Positions 12,964 through 22,700 of a stretch of DNA of 64,000 nt are shown piece after piece. Source of the stretch: Eudorina sp. 2006-703-Eu-15 (Eukaryota; Chlorophyta; Chlorophyceae; Chlamydomonadales; Volvocaceae). How positions within the stretch are numbered: position 1 is the stretch's first letter; each line of letters begins with the position of its first letter. Under the pieces are notes generated by a model. That model was not told the origin of the DNA and ran no database searches. It saw nothing but the letters and a program-made list of their open reading frames with translations. Both the position numbers and the translations under genes were made by a program. The stretch is taken from the NCBI GenBank assembly GCA_003117195.1, contig BDSI01000003.1:744001-808000 (forward strand), written 5' to 3'.

Positions 12964-14194
12964 GCCCTGGATGGGGGAGTATTCGGTTCGAATGAGGATG
13001 GCGATGCAACTGGCTACACAGTGCAGATCACTTGCTATTAGCCAGCGAGGCGCTAGATTAGGGGGCCCTTGAATCTTTCACTCAGGTGGATAATCCCCTG
13101 TGGGAGAATGAGCGCTAAGAGGCATTTTGGCGCCTTACAATCGACGGCATCCCGTTGTTGGGCAACTCCCATATGCGGCACGCGAGGTTGGCAAGGTGTG
13201 GGTGCGGCGGGTATCCAGTGGAAGGTGGGAGGGGGGACACACCCCGCCAGCACTGTTCCTGGTCGTAAGGTTGAACTGTGTCGCCGGGGCACGAGTTGGC
13301 AGAGCATGGGGAGCGGCGCGTGATCGCCGACTTCTGGGGGCGCCTTTATGGATGTGCCCAGTTGGGCCTCCCATGACGTGGGTGGACCTCGGTGGGGCCA
13401 TGCCACCCTTTTTGGCGAGTATCGGGGGGAGTCCTGCGGTGTGCAGGGCCTGCTCCTGAGGGCGGCACCCTGTCCTCTGTTTTCGTTACGGTTTCACCTA
13501 CTCGTGGCCTGAATCGGGGACCAGGCCTGCCCCCCGCTGCTTTAGGGGGCCCGACTTCCATTAGTTTGTTGTAGACTGGTCACAGTATTCGTTGAGTGGG
13601 GTGTGCTCCACTACTAGCGGTCGCTGGGCACTGTCACGAGCTCGGCGTGGGTTTTCCAAGAGAGTGCAGTGCTGGGTGCTCCAGGGGGTGGTGGTGGCTG
13701 GATAATGGGATTCCTGCGTGGGGGACCTTCCCCATGCTTGGCTTTATCCACTTCATTCTGGGGATCCCGCCCGCTGTTGTGCCCATCCCTCTGGTGCCCC
13801 ACTGTGTACCTCTGTTTGCTTAGGTGGCTGTCTGGGTGGAGTAAGTTTTTCATCCGCGGTGTTCAGGTGTGGAGGTGTCTTACCGCCTTGTCGCTCGGTG
13901 GGGCCTGCTGGGGCTTGCCCTGGTATACACCATTGATCCCTTTTCCGCTGTAACGTTCCGCTGTAACGTTCAATCCTGCATCAGTAGTAGTACCGTTACA
14001 GTGTGGATAGGCTTCTGGGCCCTGTCTAAGGGTTTATGTCGCGGTTTTATATGATGCTATAGGACACCTTCAACCATCATCATACCGAACCTACACCATA
14101 CGAACCGAGGGTCCAAGGCGGTTGATCTCCACTGTGATCTCAACTCCACATCTCAGCAGCTAGCCATAATCTCATGCTCCCGAACAATGTCGGG
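12964..14194. other. Non-coding stretch after the degenerate frame
   Basis: Composition shifts to G/T-rich with many short frames and no recognisable protein. It may be the 3' tail of the element suggested at 12025-12963. A short direct repeat GCTGTAACGTTC lies near 13950-13970. Confidence 0.3.
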
Positions 14195-14256
14195 GGTCAC
14201 CCTGGGACTCGAACCCAGGACCTTAAACCGCCTAACCGCGGTAGTGTCACCTGACC
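14195..14256 (-). repeat. tRNA-like sequence lacking a D arm (SINE head or tRNA pseudogene)
   Basis: On the minus strand a perfect T arm is present: CTGGG-TTCGAGT-CCCAG, with a B-box-like GGTTCGAGTCC. Upstream lies a 5-bp stem ACCGC/GCGGT with loop GGTTAG. The outer ends GGTCA and TGACC pair. The whole is only 62 nt, with no room for a D arm, and no 3' CCA. This is too short for a normal tRNA. A tRNA-derived SINE or a decayed tRNA fits better. Confidence 0.45.
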
Positions 14257-14426
14257 TGACCAATCCTGCATCAACACCAAAACCTTCATCACCGGAAACC
14301 TCATTGACGACTTACTCGACTACACGCTACGCGTCATCTGCGTGTTTCACATCACGGTTGGTCGCATTACTCTTCACTACTTGAAGTCATCCGGATCATC
14401 AGGTTCCGTGGTAGGCCATCGAGGCA

Positions 14427-14846
14427 ATGGAATATAAGACGTTCTTATATTCTCAACCGATATGTGGACTCGTCGTCCTGGAACACGTTGTTCCGCTACC
14501 AGAGACCCAGGGTCACCAAGCTCCCACGTGGGGCCCCGCCTACCGTGTAGGACTCAGTATGTGCACGTGCACTACAGAGCGGAGGCAGTATACGACACGG
14601 GGCGCTGCTGCGGCCGCAAGCTGGGTCAGTGCCACCGCGGCGGCGGCGGGCCCGGCGGTTGCGGCGCCGCCGCCGGGCCGCACTGTGTCCCCTTCAGCGC
14701 CGTCTTTCCTCTGGCGACTGGAATTGCAGGGCTACATGGTTTGGGTGGAGGTCGTGTCGCTATCCTTCCACGCCGCGTTCGCCAACACGTTCCTCTTGCG
14801 GCCCCGTTTTCGCGATTTGTACCGGGAACATTTGCGGCTGGCGTGA
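14427..14846 (+). CDS. Unrecognised open frame, possibly a terminal exon
   Basis: A 139-codon frame ending in TGA. The first half is compositionally ordinary. The last 50 residues (from PSAPSFLWRLELQGYMVWVE to FRDLYREHLRLA) look protein-like, with mixed hydrophobic and charged residues and GC-ending codons. I do not recognise the family. A possible acceptor CCCTTCAG precedes this part, so it may be only a last exon. It sits in repeat-rich DNA and could be debris. Confidence 0.22.
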   Translation: MEYKTFLYSQPICGLVVLEHVVPLPETQGHQAPTWGPAYRVGLSMCTCTTERRQYTTRGAAAAASWVSATAAAAGPAVAAPPPGRTVSPSAPSFLWRLELQGYMVWVEVVSLSFHAAFANTFLLRPRFRDLYREHLRLA

Positions 14847-15609
14847 GGGCGTGGGAGCGGTGACCCATGGGGTGTCATTCGCCGTTATCTCGTACGATAC
14901 TTGTCTCTTCGACTTGGTGTGTATGATATATTGGCATTGTGTTATAAGGCAGACTTCGGCACTGGGAGGGCGCATCAATCGCGTTGTCGCGCGTGCGAAC
15001 GTACATAATGTCGTTGCGAGTCTGTCTATGGTACTAGATGTCATTCTATCATCGTCAATACTGAGTAGTGTGCTGCGCAACCTTTGATACATCTCCTTGC
15101 TGCCACACGTAAAATGCCCAACGTCAAATGCCTGCATGCGTCTACTCGGAGATTGGTGATACAACCATCAACTAGCTATACGCTTGTTGTCTTAGAAGCA
15201 TTTGTTGTCGAACAGTTTCCAAATGCAAAAATTGCACGACATGCACTTGGTCGCGAATCTCGCTGTTCTGCTTGGACGACCTGGAACCTCTCACCGCGCC
15301 TTCATCCAAAATCATTACAATACAGCAGGAAACAAAGATTTGCTTGTCTGAGTAAGGTTGTCGTGAAAGTCAACTGGCTCCAGGGTGGGGCTAGGTGTGA
15401 ACCGGCCCCCGAGCGCCTGGCTTGCGTGCAAGACTCTTCGGTGTTGTTCAACACCTTAACAAGTATTGGACTTTCCCTCAATGTTACGCTCCGTATCTGA
15501 TCTCACTAACCTCAGTAGACTCTTTGATAGGTCGCTTCACATCTCGACTGCTAGTTCCAACACGGTGAGTACCTTAGATGATCTTGGGCGGCTAGACTAC
15601 TAGCTTACA
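14847..15609. other. Intergenic, nothing recognised
   Basis: AT-richer than the genes. The long plus-strand frame at 15084-15500 has no family resemblance and poor codon bias, so I read it as chance. Confidence 0.35.
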
Positions 15610-16029
15610 GCCTTACACTGCAGACCCGAAGAGATAGCACGAGTGCTCACGTTTTTTCGCGCGAGGCCCAGGCTAGCTCCTGGTCACCGCTCGGCGGCTC
15701 CTGGGAGCGGTGTCCCCCATTTACCCTCCGGTTGGCGACCACCGCGGCGCCATCCATCAGGCCAGGCTGCGTGATCTTCCGGGTCACCTCCAGAGCGTCT
15801 CCAAGATCCCGCCGGGTGTAATGCTGCACCATGGTGTCGGCGGAGCGCCAGCGGCCATGCGCCTTGCGGACCTGCTCCGGAACACCGTTAGCAGCTGCCG
15901 TGCTGCTGCCGCCTATACGGAAGGAGTGCGGCTTGATGCTGGCGGTGATGCCGGCCGCTGCACACATCCGTTCCAGCTTCTCCTTGAAGCTGCTATATGC
16001 TAGGCTGGGGATCGGGCCTTACACTGCAG
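15610..16029. repeat. 14-bp perfect direct repeats flanking 392 bp
   Basis: GCCTTACACTGCAG occurs at 15610-15623 and again at 16016-16029. The enclosed 392 bp carry the recombinase fragment. The arrangement resembles a target-site duplication around a small insertion, or the footprint of recombination between short repeats. Confidence 0.75.
15647..16006 (-). pseudogene. C-terminal fragment of a tyrosine recombinase
   Basis: The minus-strand frame carries the catalytic C-terminal signature of tyrosine recombinases: HSFRIGG (H-x-x-R), then GRWRS (W in place of the second His) and VQHYTR with the nucleophilic Tyr. The open frame runs from about 16006, beginning SLAYSSFKEKLERMCAAAGI. The first catalytic Arg region and the core-binding domain are absent, so this is a fragment of a YR retrotransposon (DIRS/PAT group) or a Crypton-like element. 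It is only distantly similar to the recombinase at 36818-38055. Confidence 0.65.
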
Positions 16030-16576
16030 GGGGAGCTCGCTCGCTCACAGAACACACGACAGCGGCAGGCGCACGCACCGCCCTACCTAGGCCCAGACCA
16101 CGCCAGGCCGTCGGGCTCCAACCATGACAACCGAACCACACGCGCCACTAACACACCACGGCACACAGCTCAAGGGCACACGGCCGCACCCGCGCCCACG
16201 ACGAGGGCCGACGCCAACATGAGACAACCCCGAGGGACGAACCAACCCGACTTCGCACGGACCCCAGAAACACCAGCAACAGGCACCCCGGGAGACGACC
16301 CCGCCCCTAGGTAACAAGAGCACCTGCTGCTGTAGCGCCCGCTGCTACAAGCCTCGTCCAGCTTGGGCCTCGTGCGAAACAGGGAGGGGGGGCGGGAATA
16401 GCGAGCAATAAGGTCCTGTTAGTGAAGGCAGAATGCCGAACAACAGGAGCTTCCGAGAATATATCAAAGTACGACTGCCCCGGTGACCCTGGTCACCGGG
16501 ACATCACTAACAACTGACAGCCAAAAGGCTGCCGTTCAGAACCTAGCTTGGAAACTCTAGTCGTTTCACTCCTGCC
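16030..16576. other. Intergenic with a perfect hairpin
   Basis: No gene seen. Contains the inverted repeat CCCGGTGACC-CT-GGTCACCGGG at 16479-16500, a 10-bp stem with a 2-nt loop, of unknown role. Confidence 0.4.
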
Positions 16577-17529
16577 GTGCCTAAGCCGCAAGACGACCTG
16601 GTCGACTCGTTGTGCGGGTCCATCGTGGAGGAGCTGCAGGACGTGACCAAGGATTTGTCTTGGACCACACGTGGCGGAAGTGCGGCGGAGTTCAGCAAGG
16701 AGGCCGTGGAAGAGCATGCTGAGGTCGAGGATCTGGACCCCAAAGAAGCATCCGTCAGGTGAGTTTGCTGAGCTTGCCTGCCTGTAATAAAGGGGAAGGG
16801 GCGAGTGCTGACAGGGTGTTTGCCCTGCATACTGCCCCATCCTGACACCTTTGGGACTAACAATTTGCAGTCTGTGGGGAGTCGGATCAGAACAGGACAG
16901 GCTTGAGGCTTCTGTATTCACCCGATTGCCCTGTGTCACAGGTAATCACGGCCCTGACCTTGGCTGCGGACTGCAGCTTCTCTGTCGGTTGTGCAATTGC
17001 TCCTTGGAGCGCACTTTAACATACCCTGGGAGGACATTCCAAATGGCCGCGAAGAGTTTTCTTTCACATTCGTTCCGTTGCTTACCATGACCTCTCCACA
17101 AGCTGCAAGGCCATCTACCAGACGGCATCAGCATGCCTGGTGCTGAGTGTGGACGCCAGGGCTTTTTGAGTCACTGAAGCGACTGCCCGAGCTCAAGCTT
17201 CAGGTCGCTGGTCGCATTGTTGAGCCCGACAGCTGGTACATGTTTACGGATGTTCTGGAGGATGACATGCAGGAGGGCAGCAGCGGGGTAAGTGAGGGTG
17301 CATATGCTCTCGCGACAGCTCTCATGGAACGAAGGGTCGCCAGCTGAGCTTACGATTCCAGTTCCACGAGGCGACGTGGGATCCGTGTTCGGCGTCTTAC
17401 CAACCTGGTGCAGGGCCAAGGTCTCAAAGGAGAACCGGCGCTGCAAAAACCGCTCATGTGGATCCAGAGCGGTGCCACTGCCACCTGGATGTCAGTAAGT
17501 ACCCAGATTTCGTGGAGGAGAGCGAGTAA
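16577..17529 (+). pseudogene. Broken multi-exon gene of unknown function
   Basis: Exon-like pieces with usable splice sites are visible. 16577-16759 is acidic (KPQDDLVDSLCGSIVEEL) and ends CAG|GTGAGT. 16871-16940 (LWGVGSEQDRLEASVFTR) joins in phase. A piece near 17105-17165 (AIYQTASACLVLSVDA) must shift frame in a run of five T to reach ESLKRLPELKLQVAGRIVEP, which ends at GG|GTAAGT. A last piece from about 17362 (FHEATWDPCSAYQPG) ends KYPDFVEESE and TAA at 17527-17529. I do not recognise the protein. The frame break suggests a decayed gene or a sequence error. Confidence 0.3.
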
Positions 17530-18097
17530 TGTATGATGGACTGAGTGTACAGATGTCTTTTTCCGCCACCCCATCTCCAACTGTGCCCTTTTGGATACTG
17601 TAGTGTGCGGAATGGGCAAGGGTGGTGGCTGGTGGACGGTCAGCTGGTTTGTGGGCTTGGACGCGCCGTTGGCCAGAGGCCAAGACCTGACATGCAGGCA
17701 CGTGGCCCCACCGCACCCAACCCCAGCCCAGCCCAGCAGACAGAATGCCTTGAGATGCACAGCACGAAAGCTGCACAGCGCATGTACTGCGCCATGTTGT
17801 ACTGCTTTGCGCTGAACCGCTGTCATCTGCTCTTGAGCTCTGATGAGGTACACGGACGGTACGAAATGGTGACGAGACGGTGGGTGCTGAGTGACTGTGC
17901 TGGAAGCGAGCGCCTGTTGCTGGAGTCAACTCAACCCCTAGGAACGGAGGCAAATGACAGGCGCGCGATTCTGTGCTTGAGTGATTTTTCAGTCGATTCG
18001 TGGGTGAGATATTGTTGTAGCTGAGCGATGCAGACCGCCCTGTCAACACCGCGAAACTTTTGTTCAGGAGGGGATGCTAGCTGTATGCGTGCCGCAG
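17530..18097. other. Intergenic, nothing recognised
   Basis: Open frames here have no family resemblance. The minus-strand frames at 17350-18049 look like chance. Confidence 0.3.
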
Positions 18098-18244
18098 ATG
18101 CATGACAGCATACAGGTGGTGTTCCAGATCGGGTCGGAACGGCGTGTGTACCACAAAGGGCAGCGCCGCGCCCCCACCACTACCATCATCAGCCGCCGCC
18201 CCACTGAGCTGCACGACCACATGGTCACGCCGGTCGAGGCCTAG
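18098..18244 (+). CDS. Small unrecognised frame, 48 codons, perhaps a last exon
   Basis: ATG at 18098, TAG at 18242-18244. The peptide begins MHDSIQVVFQIGSERRVYHK and ends HDHMVTPVEA; codons are G/C-ending, as in the host genes. An acceptor-like GCCGCAG precedes the ATG and another AG lies at TACAG, so it may be the end of a gene whose upstream exons (perhaps the broken gene at 16577) I cannot join. Function unknown. Confidence 0.25.
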   Translation: MHDSIQVVFQIGSERRVYHKGQRRAPTTTIISRRPTELHDHMVTPVEA

Positions 18245-18395
18245 GGCGCGCCCCATCGACCCCGGCCTATACCCTCCCCCCGTTGCTGCCGGCAATGTCG
18301 ACTGCAATGCGTCAGACAAGTGCATTGCTGCGGCACTCGCACATCTGGATGACCTCAGCTCAGCGTGAAGGGCGCTTTCGACAGAAAGCTGAGAC

Positions 18396-19192
18396 GGTGT
18401 CCGCCCCATGTCAGGGAGGGCTACGCAAGCGGTGCGTTGCGGGGTGGTGTGTAACATATAGCGTTGAAGCGCGCGATGCGTTGGGCCTGCGTTGTGTGTT
18501 GCCGGTGTGTGTTGCCACCGTTGTGTGTTGCCGGTGTGTCTTGCCACCAACTGTTGGAAAAGGAGGTTGGATGGTCCGATGGCCGGATGGCGCGCGAGGG
18601 GCTGTTTGTTCGTTGTGCAGGTAGGCAGGCGGCTCCACTGCAGGACGGGTGCGTCATCGTTACGGAGTTATGTGGACGAGGAGGTTCTCGGGGTTGACCT
18701 CTTGTGGGGTCGTTCGAGGGACGGCCTCTACTACCGTACCGGAACGTGAATCACGCAGTGCGGCAGCGCGGGCCGCTGCATCTGGTGGTCAGCCTGGAAA
18801 CGTCCGGACAGCGTGCGCGTCGTCTCGACCGCTGTGAAGTGCGAGAACCGCGTTGAAAGGCGGTTGGTTGGGCATCTGGACTCAAGATATTTTTATTTAT
18901 GAATGGATCGCAAGGAATTTTCGCCAATATCCCGATGTATGAACCAGCTGGTTGGTGAGGACCGCTGCCGACAAGCCGTTATGCGATGTTCGTTGTGAAG
19001 GAACCGGAAGGAGCAAGTCCGTCTCCCGCACCTGCCGATTACATTGGAACAGTTGTAGATATATCTCACTGCATTTCTGGTCTGGGGCGGTATTGCTGAG
19101 CCGTCGAAATGATCTATGTGGTCGCGGAAACGTCGGGTAGAATGCCAAGCGAGCATGCATGTAATGCAGGCCTGCAAAGCTCCCTCAGCTAA
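18396..19192 (+). repeat. Interspersed repeat, copy 2
   Basis: Direct-oriented relative of 10391-11195, with the same order of landmarks: CCCATGTCAGGGAGGG, GTAACATATAG, GGAAAAGGAGGTTGGATGGT and CGGAAGGAGCAAGTCCGTCT. It has its own indels, such as an extra TTGTGTGTTGCCGGTGTG unit near 18495-18545. The divergence shows that neither copy is recent. Confidence 0.7.
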
Positions 19193-19757
19193 GTATTGCA
19201 CACAAATATCATCAGTCATTTCGCATTGTTGCTGGCCTAAATCGAAAGAGGCCCAACTGCAACACCGTTTGTTGCCGGCTACAGTTCAACTGCCAACGCG
19301 CGGAAGGCCTACACAGCACGGCGAAGGCCTATCAGGCCCGCTTAATCCGGAAATCATAACCAGTAAATTTTCCGAAGCGGATTAAACAGGCAGATTTCAG
19401 TGCCCGGACCCATCCGAGAATCGCTCACCTAGTGCACCCTAGTGATTCGAATCGCCATCGCTCAAAGCCATCCCAATGCAGTTATCAAGGCCCTACCCTG
19501 TTCAAGGCTCACAAACCTGTTATCAAAACGATTAAACCAACTAGCCTTCCATCCTGCAGCGTCGTTTTCCGCCGTCCGACCGTTCTCACCACGGTTCATC
19601 CGAGACACTGCCGCTGCTAGGTGTGGCCGCGCGCCACTCTTTTTCCGATCCTGACCATTCTGCCACTCAAGGCCATCTAGAACGCGCCACAGACTAAGAA
19701 ATGATTCCAGCGCGGGCAGCGTTGCGGTGGCAGCATTGAGCGCCCACGACCCCCGCC
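19193..19757. other. Upstream region of the zinc-ribbon gene
   Basis: About 560 bp before the start codon at 19758; no TATA box or other promoter element could be recognised with confidence. Confidence 0.35.
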
Positions 19758-22700
19758 ATGAGCGCCCCGCAGCTCAGCGCCGCAGCTTCCCCCGTCCCGA
19801 CCTCGCAGCACCTGACCGACTCTTTCAACGGCAAAGCGCTGACGCCACCGGTGCTTCCAACCTCGCCACAACAGCAGCAGCCGACATGTTTCCCCGCGCA
19901 GTCCGCTGGTGAAGGGCTCCGGCCGGCGGCAGAGCTCCTACCTCGCGATTTGGCGCCGGTCGGCAGCAGTGCCGCGGCCCCCGGCTTCACGTGTGCATCG
20001 CCGTCACCATCACCAGGGCCACCATCAGCACACAGCGATGCTGACACCGGACCTCAGCAGCAGCCGCAGCAGCCGCAGCAGCGGCAGCAGCAACAGCAGC
20101 AGCGGCAGCCGCCTGCCACGTCCCCGCCGTTGATGCCCCAGGCCAGATATGCCGCCAGTGGCCAAGTCGGCGCCATCGCGGCACCCTCGCCGGCAGCGCT
20201 CGGCCCGCCCGGAGATTGGGCCGTGCCTGGCTTGATGCCCGGCCTCCAACGCGACGTCTTTCACCACCTCCGCAACCACATCATCCACCGTCAGCACCAA
20301 ACCCCTCGCGACCACCCGCAAAACCACCCACACCACCATCCGTGTTTTGTGCAAGCAGGCTTTGGACCCTGTCCACCGTTGGCGTTGCCGCCGCTGATAA
20401 CGACCCATGGGTCGGAACCGTATCAGCAGCCGCAGCCCCGTGGGCAGCCTCCGCTGCAGCCGCAGCACGGGCATCAGCAGCAACAGCAGCAGCAACAACA
20501 ACAACTACAGAGCCAGGCGGCCCATCCAGGGGGTCCAGGAAGTCAGCCGACCCATCCATCGCCGGCAGACGGGCAGGGGCCCACCAGGGTGCAAGTGGCG
20601 TGCACCGCGCCGGACTGCGGAGCTTCCCTGGAGGTACGTACCGCGACGCAAACCCCAATGTCGTACAACTGTGGGCGTTACAGGAACGCAGTGTAACGCT
20701 TTCAGAGACACGGGTAGCTCTTGGCGCCGACGACACGGGAAAACCCCGGACGAGACCAAAGGGATCCCCAGTCCACCAACCCTAGTAGTGGGGATTATCA
20801 TTCTACGACGTACGGCATGAGCGCTACACATGCACCGTCGTTTGGTTATCCCCATGAAAGACGGGGTTTTAGAGGGTCACCCCGCCGGTCTAGTGCGCCC
20901 ATCATCACCGCCTGTGTGACGATACGGCATTGTACGGCAATGGCAATGCACAAGAGAGACCGCACCGCACCGCACCGCACCGCACCGCACCGCATTGCAC
21001 CGCGCCGCACCGCACCGCACCGCACCACATTGTGTGTGGTTGTGCGGTGTGCATTCGAGCGTCCTGGCCGTGCAGTGTTGGTCTTTTCGATGCAACCGTT
21101 ACCAGGTTGGTCTGTTAGAATTTAACTTCGGATCGGTTCGGTACTGTCTCTCTGTCTGCGCCACAGCGCGAACCTGCGCTGGGCAGGTTGGTACGGCCCC
21201 GCCCGGTCCGCGACCTGACGACGTACATGCCCTGTCGTACCTCGTACGCCGTATCGCTGACCTATCGTTCACTCCCCCTCGCAGGTCGAGCTGCCTGCGA
21301 GCCACCCGCACGGAGCGCCCCTTCGAGTTCGGTGCGGCCGGTGCACAAGGTGCGTTGTACGGCAGTTCGGCTTCATCCTCGGGGCCGGTACCCGGGGTTG
21401 TCGGGGCCTAGGGTCTGGGACCAATGTGGACACGCAGGGCTGAATCAGGGCCGCGCAGGGTCGCCTTCTGTGTTGTGTTTATATGATTGCCTGCGCGGGG
21501 AATGTACGGGGATGTGCACGGGTGTATTGTACATAAAGAAATCTAGTGCGCGGGGATGTGGCGTCCGGCGTGGCATGGGGCCCGCTGACGATCAAAGCGG
21601 GGCCGCAAGGCGGTTGGTTGTGCGGCATTCGATCCACGGGCCGGGGGCCGCGTTGTGTAGGGCCAGCTTGGGGCAAGGGCCCCAGGGTTCAATTCGGCGG
21701 CCCACATGATTTTTGACTGCCGAGGGGCGTCTGCTGTCCAGCGCACTGACAAATACTGATGCGGCATACTGCTGGCCCGAGGCATACTATGGTACTGGCA
21801 ATCTGGCATGGCGGGGCGCGCATGCGCCTTGCGAGAGGCCGGGAGCTTTCCCCATTCCTCTGTGTGATGGCAACGCGCGCGGGGTGGCCTTAACGCCCTC
21901 GGGGCGTGGTGCGGTGCTTCCTCGGCCGCGCTCCTGATACCGCTCACCTGTGCCCCTCACACGCCAATCAAGGCTTCACGTTGGGCACTTCCATGCCCAC
22001 TGCATAACACACGCTACGTAACATGCCCTGCCGCGCTGCCGGCCGGTCAACACACCAAGTTCCCCCGCAGCGGGTGTCCGCCTTTCGCTGCCTGTCGAAC
22101 GCCCAGAACCGGCCCCCGCACAACGCGACCCCTGCCGACAACCTCTAACGTGATTGACCCGAGCCGACCGCGCCATCTCCACGCTCCCCTCCTTCCTCCC
22201 TCATGCCAATCAAGCCAGCGAAACTGCGAAAAGTCGCCGAATGAGTAGTAAGCGCTGTCGTCCTCCTCCTGCTCCCTCCCTCCCTCCCTCCTCAGGGTGG
22301 TCGAGGCCCCGTGGACGGCCGTCACCCGGCAACTCATCACCGACCGGGACAACCAACCACACAGCCAACCACACAACCAACCACGCAACCAACCACACGA
22401 CCAACCACGCAACCAACCACACGACCAACCACACATCCAAGCCCCCCTGACGAGCTCCCCTGAGGTCCACCAGCCCCCTGCTGCTGCTGCTGCCACGAGA
22501 CGCAGCTTAGCTGCAGCCACGTCCGCGCCGGCGCCCACCGCCGACCCGTTGCTGCCTCCCCTGCCCCCTTTCCGGTCCTGCCCTCCGCCCTCAAGTGCGC
22601 CAGAGCTAGCCTACCAGCCACTCATGCAGCCGCAGCCGCAGCCGCAGCCGCAGCCGCAGCCGCAGCCGCAGCCGCAGCCGCAGCCGCAGCCGCAGCCGCA

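Noticed and set aside
14195..14256. Functional tRNA gene
   Set aside because: Only 62 nt, no D arm, two mismatches in the acceptor stem.
15084..15500. 138-codon plus-strand frame
   Set aside because: Codon use unlike the host genes and no similarity to any family I know.
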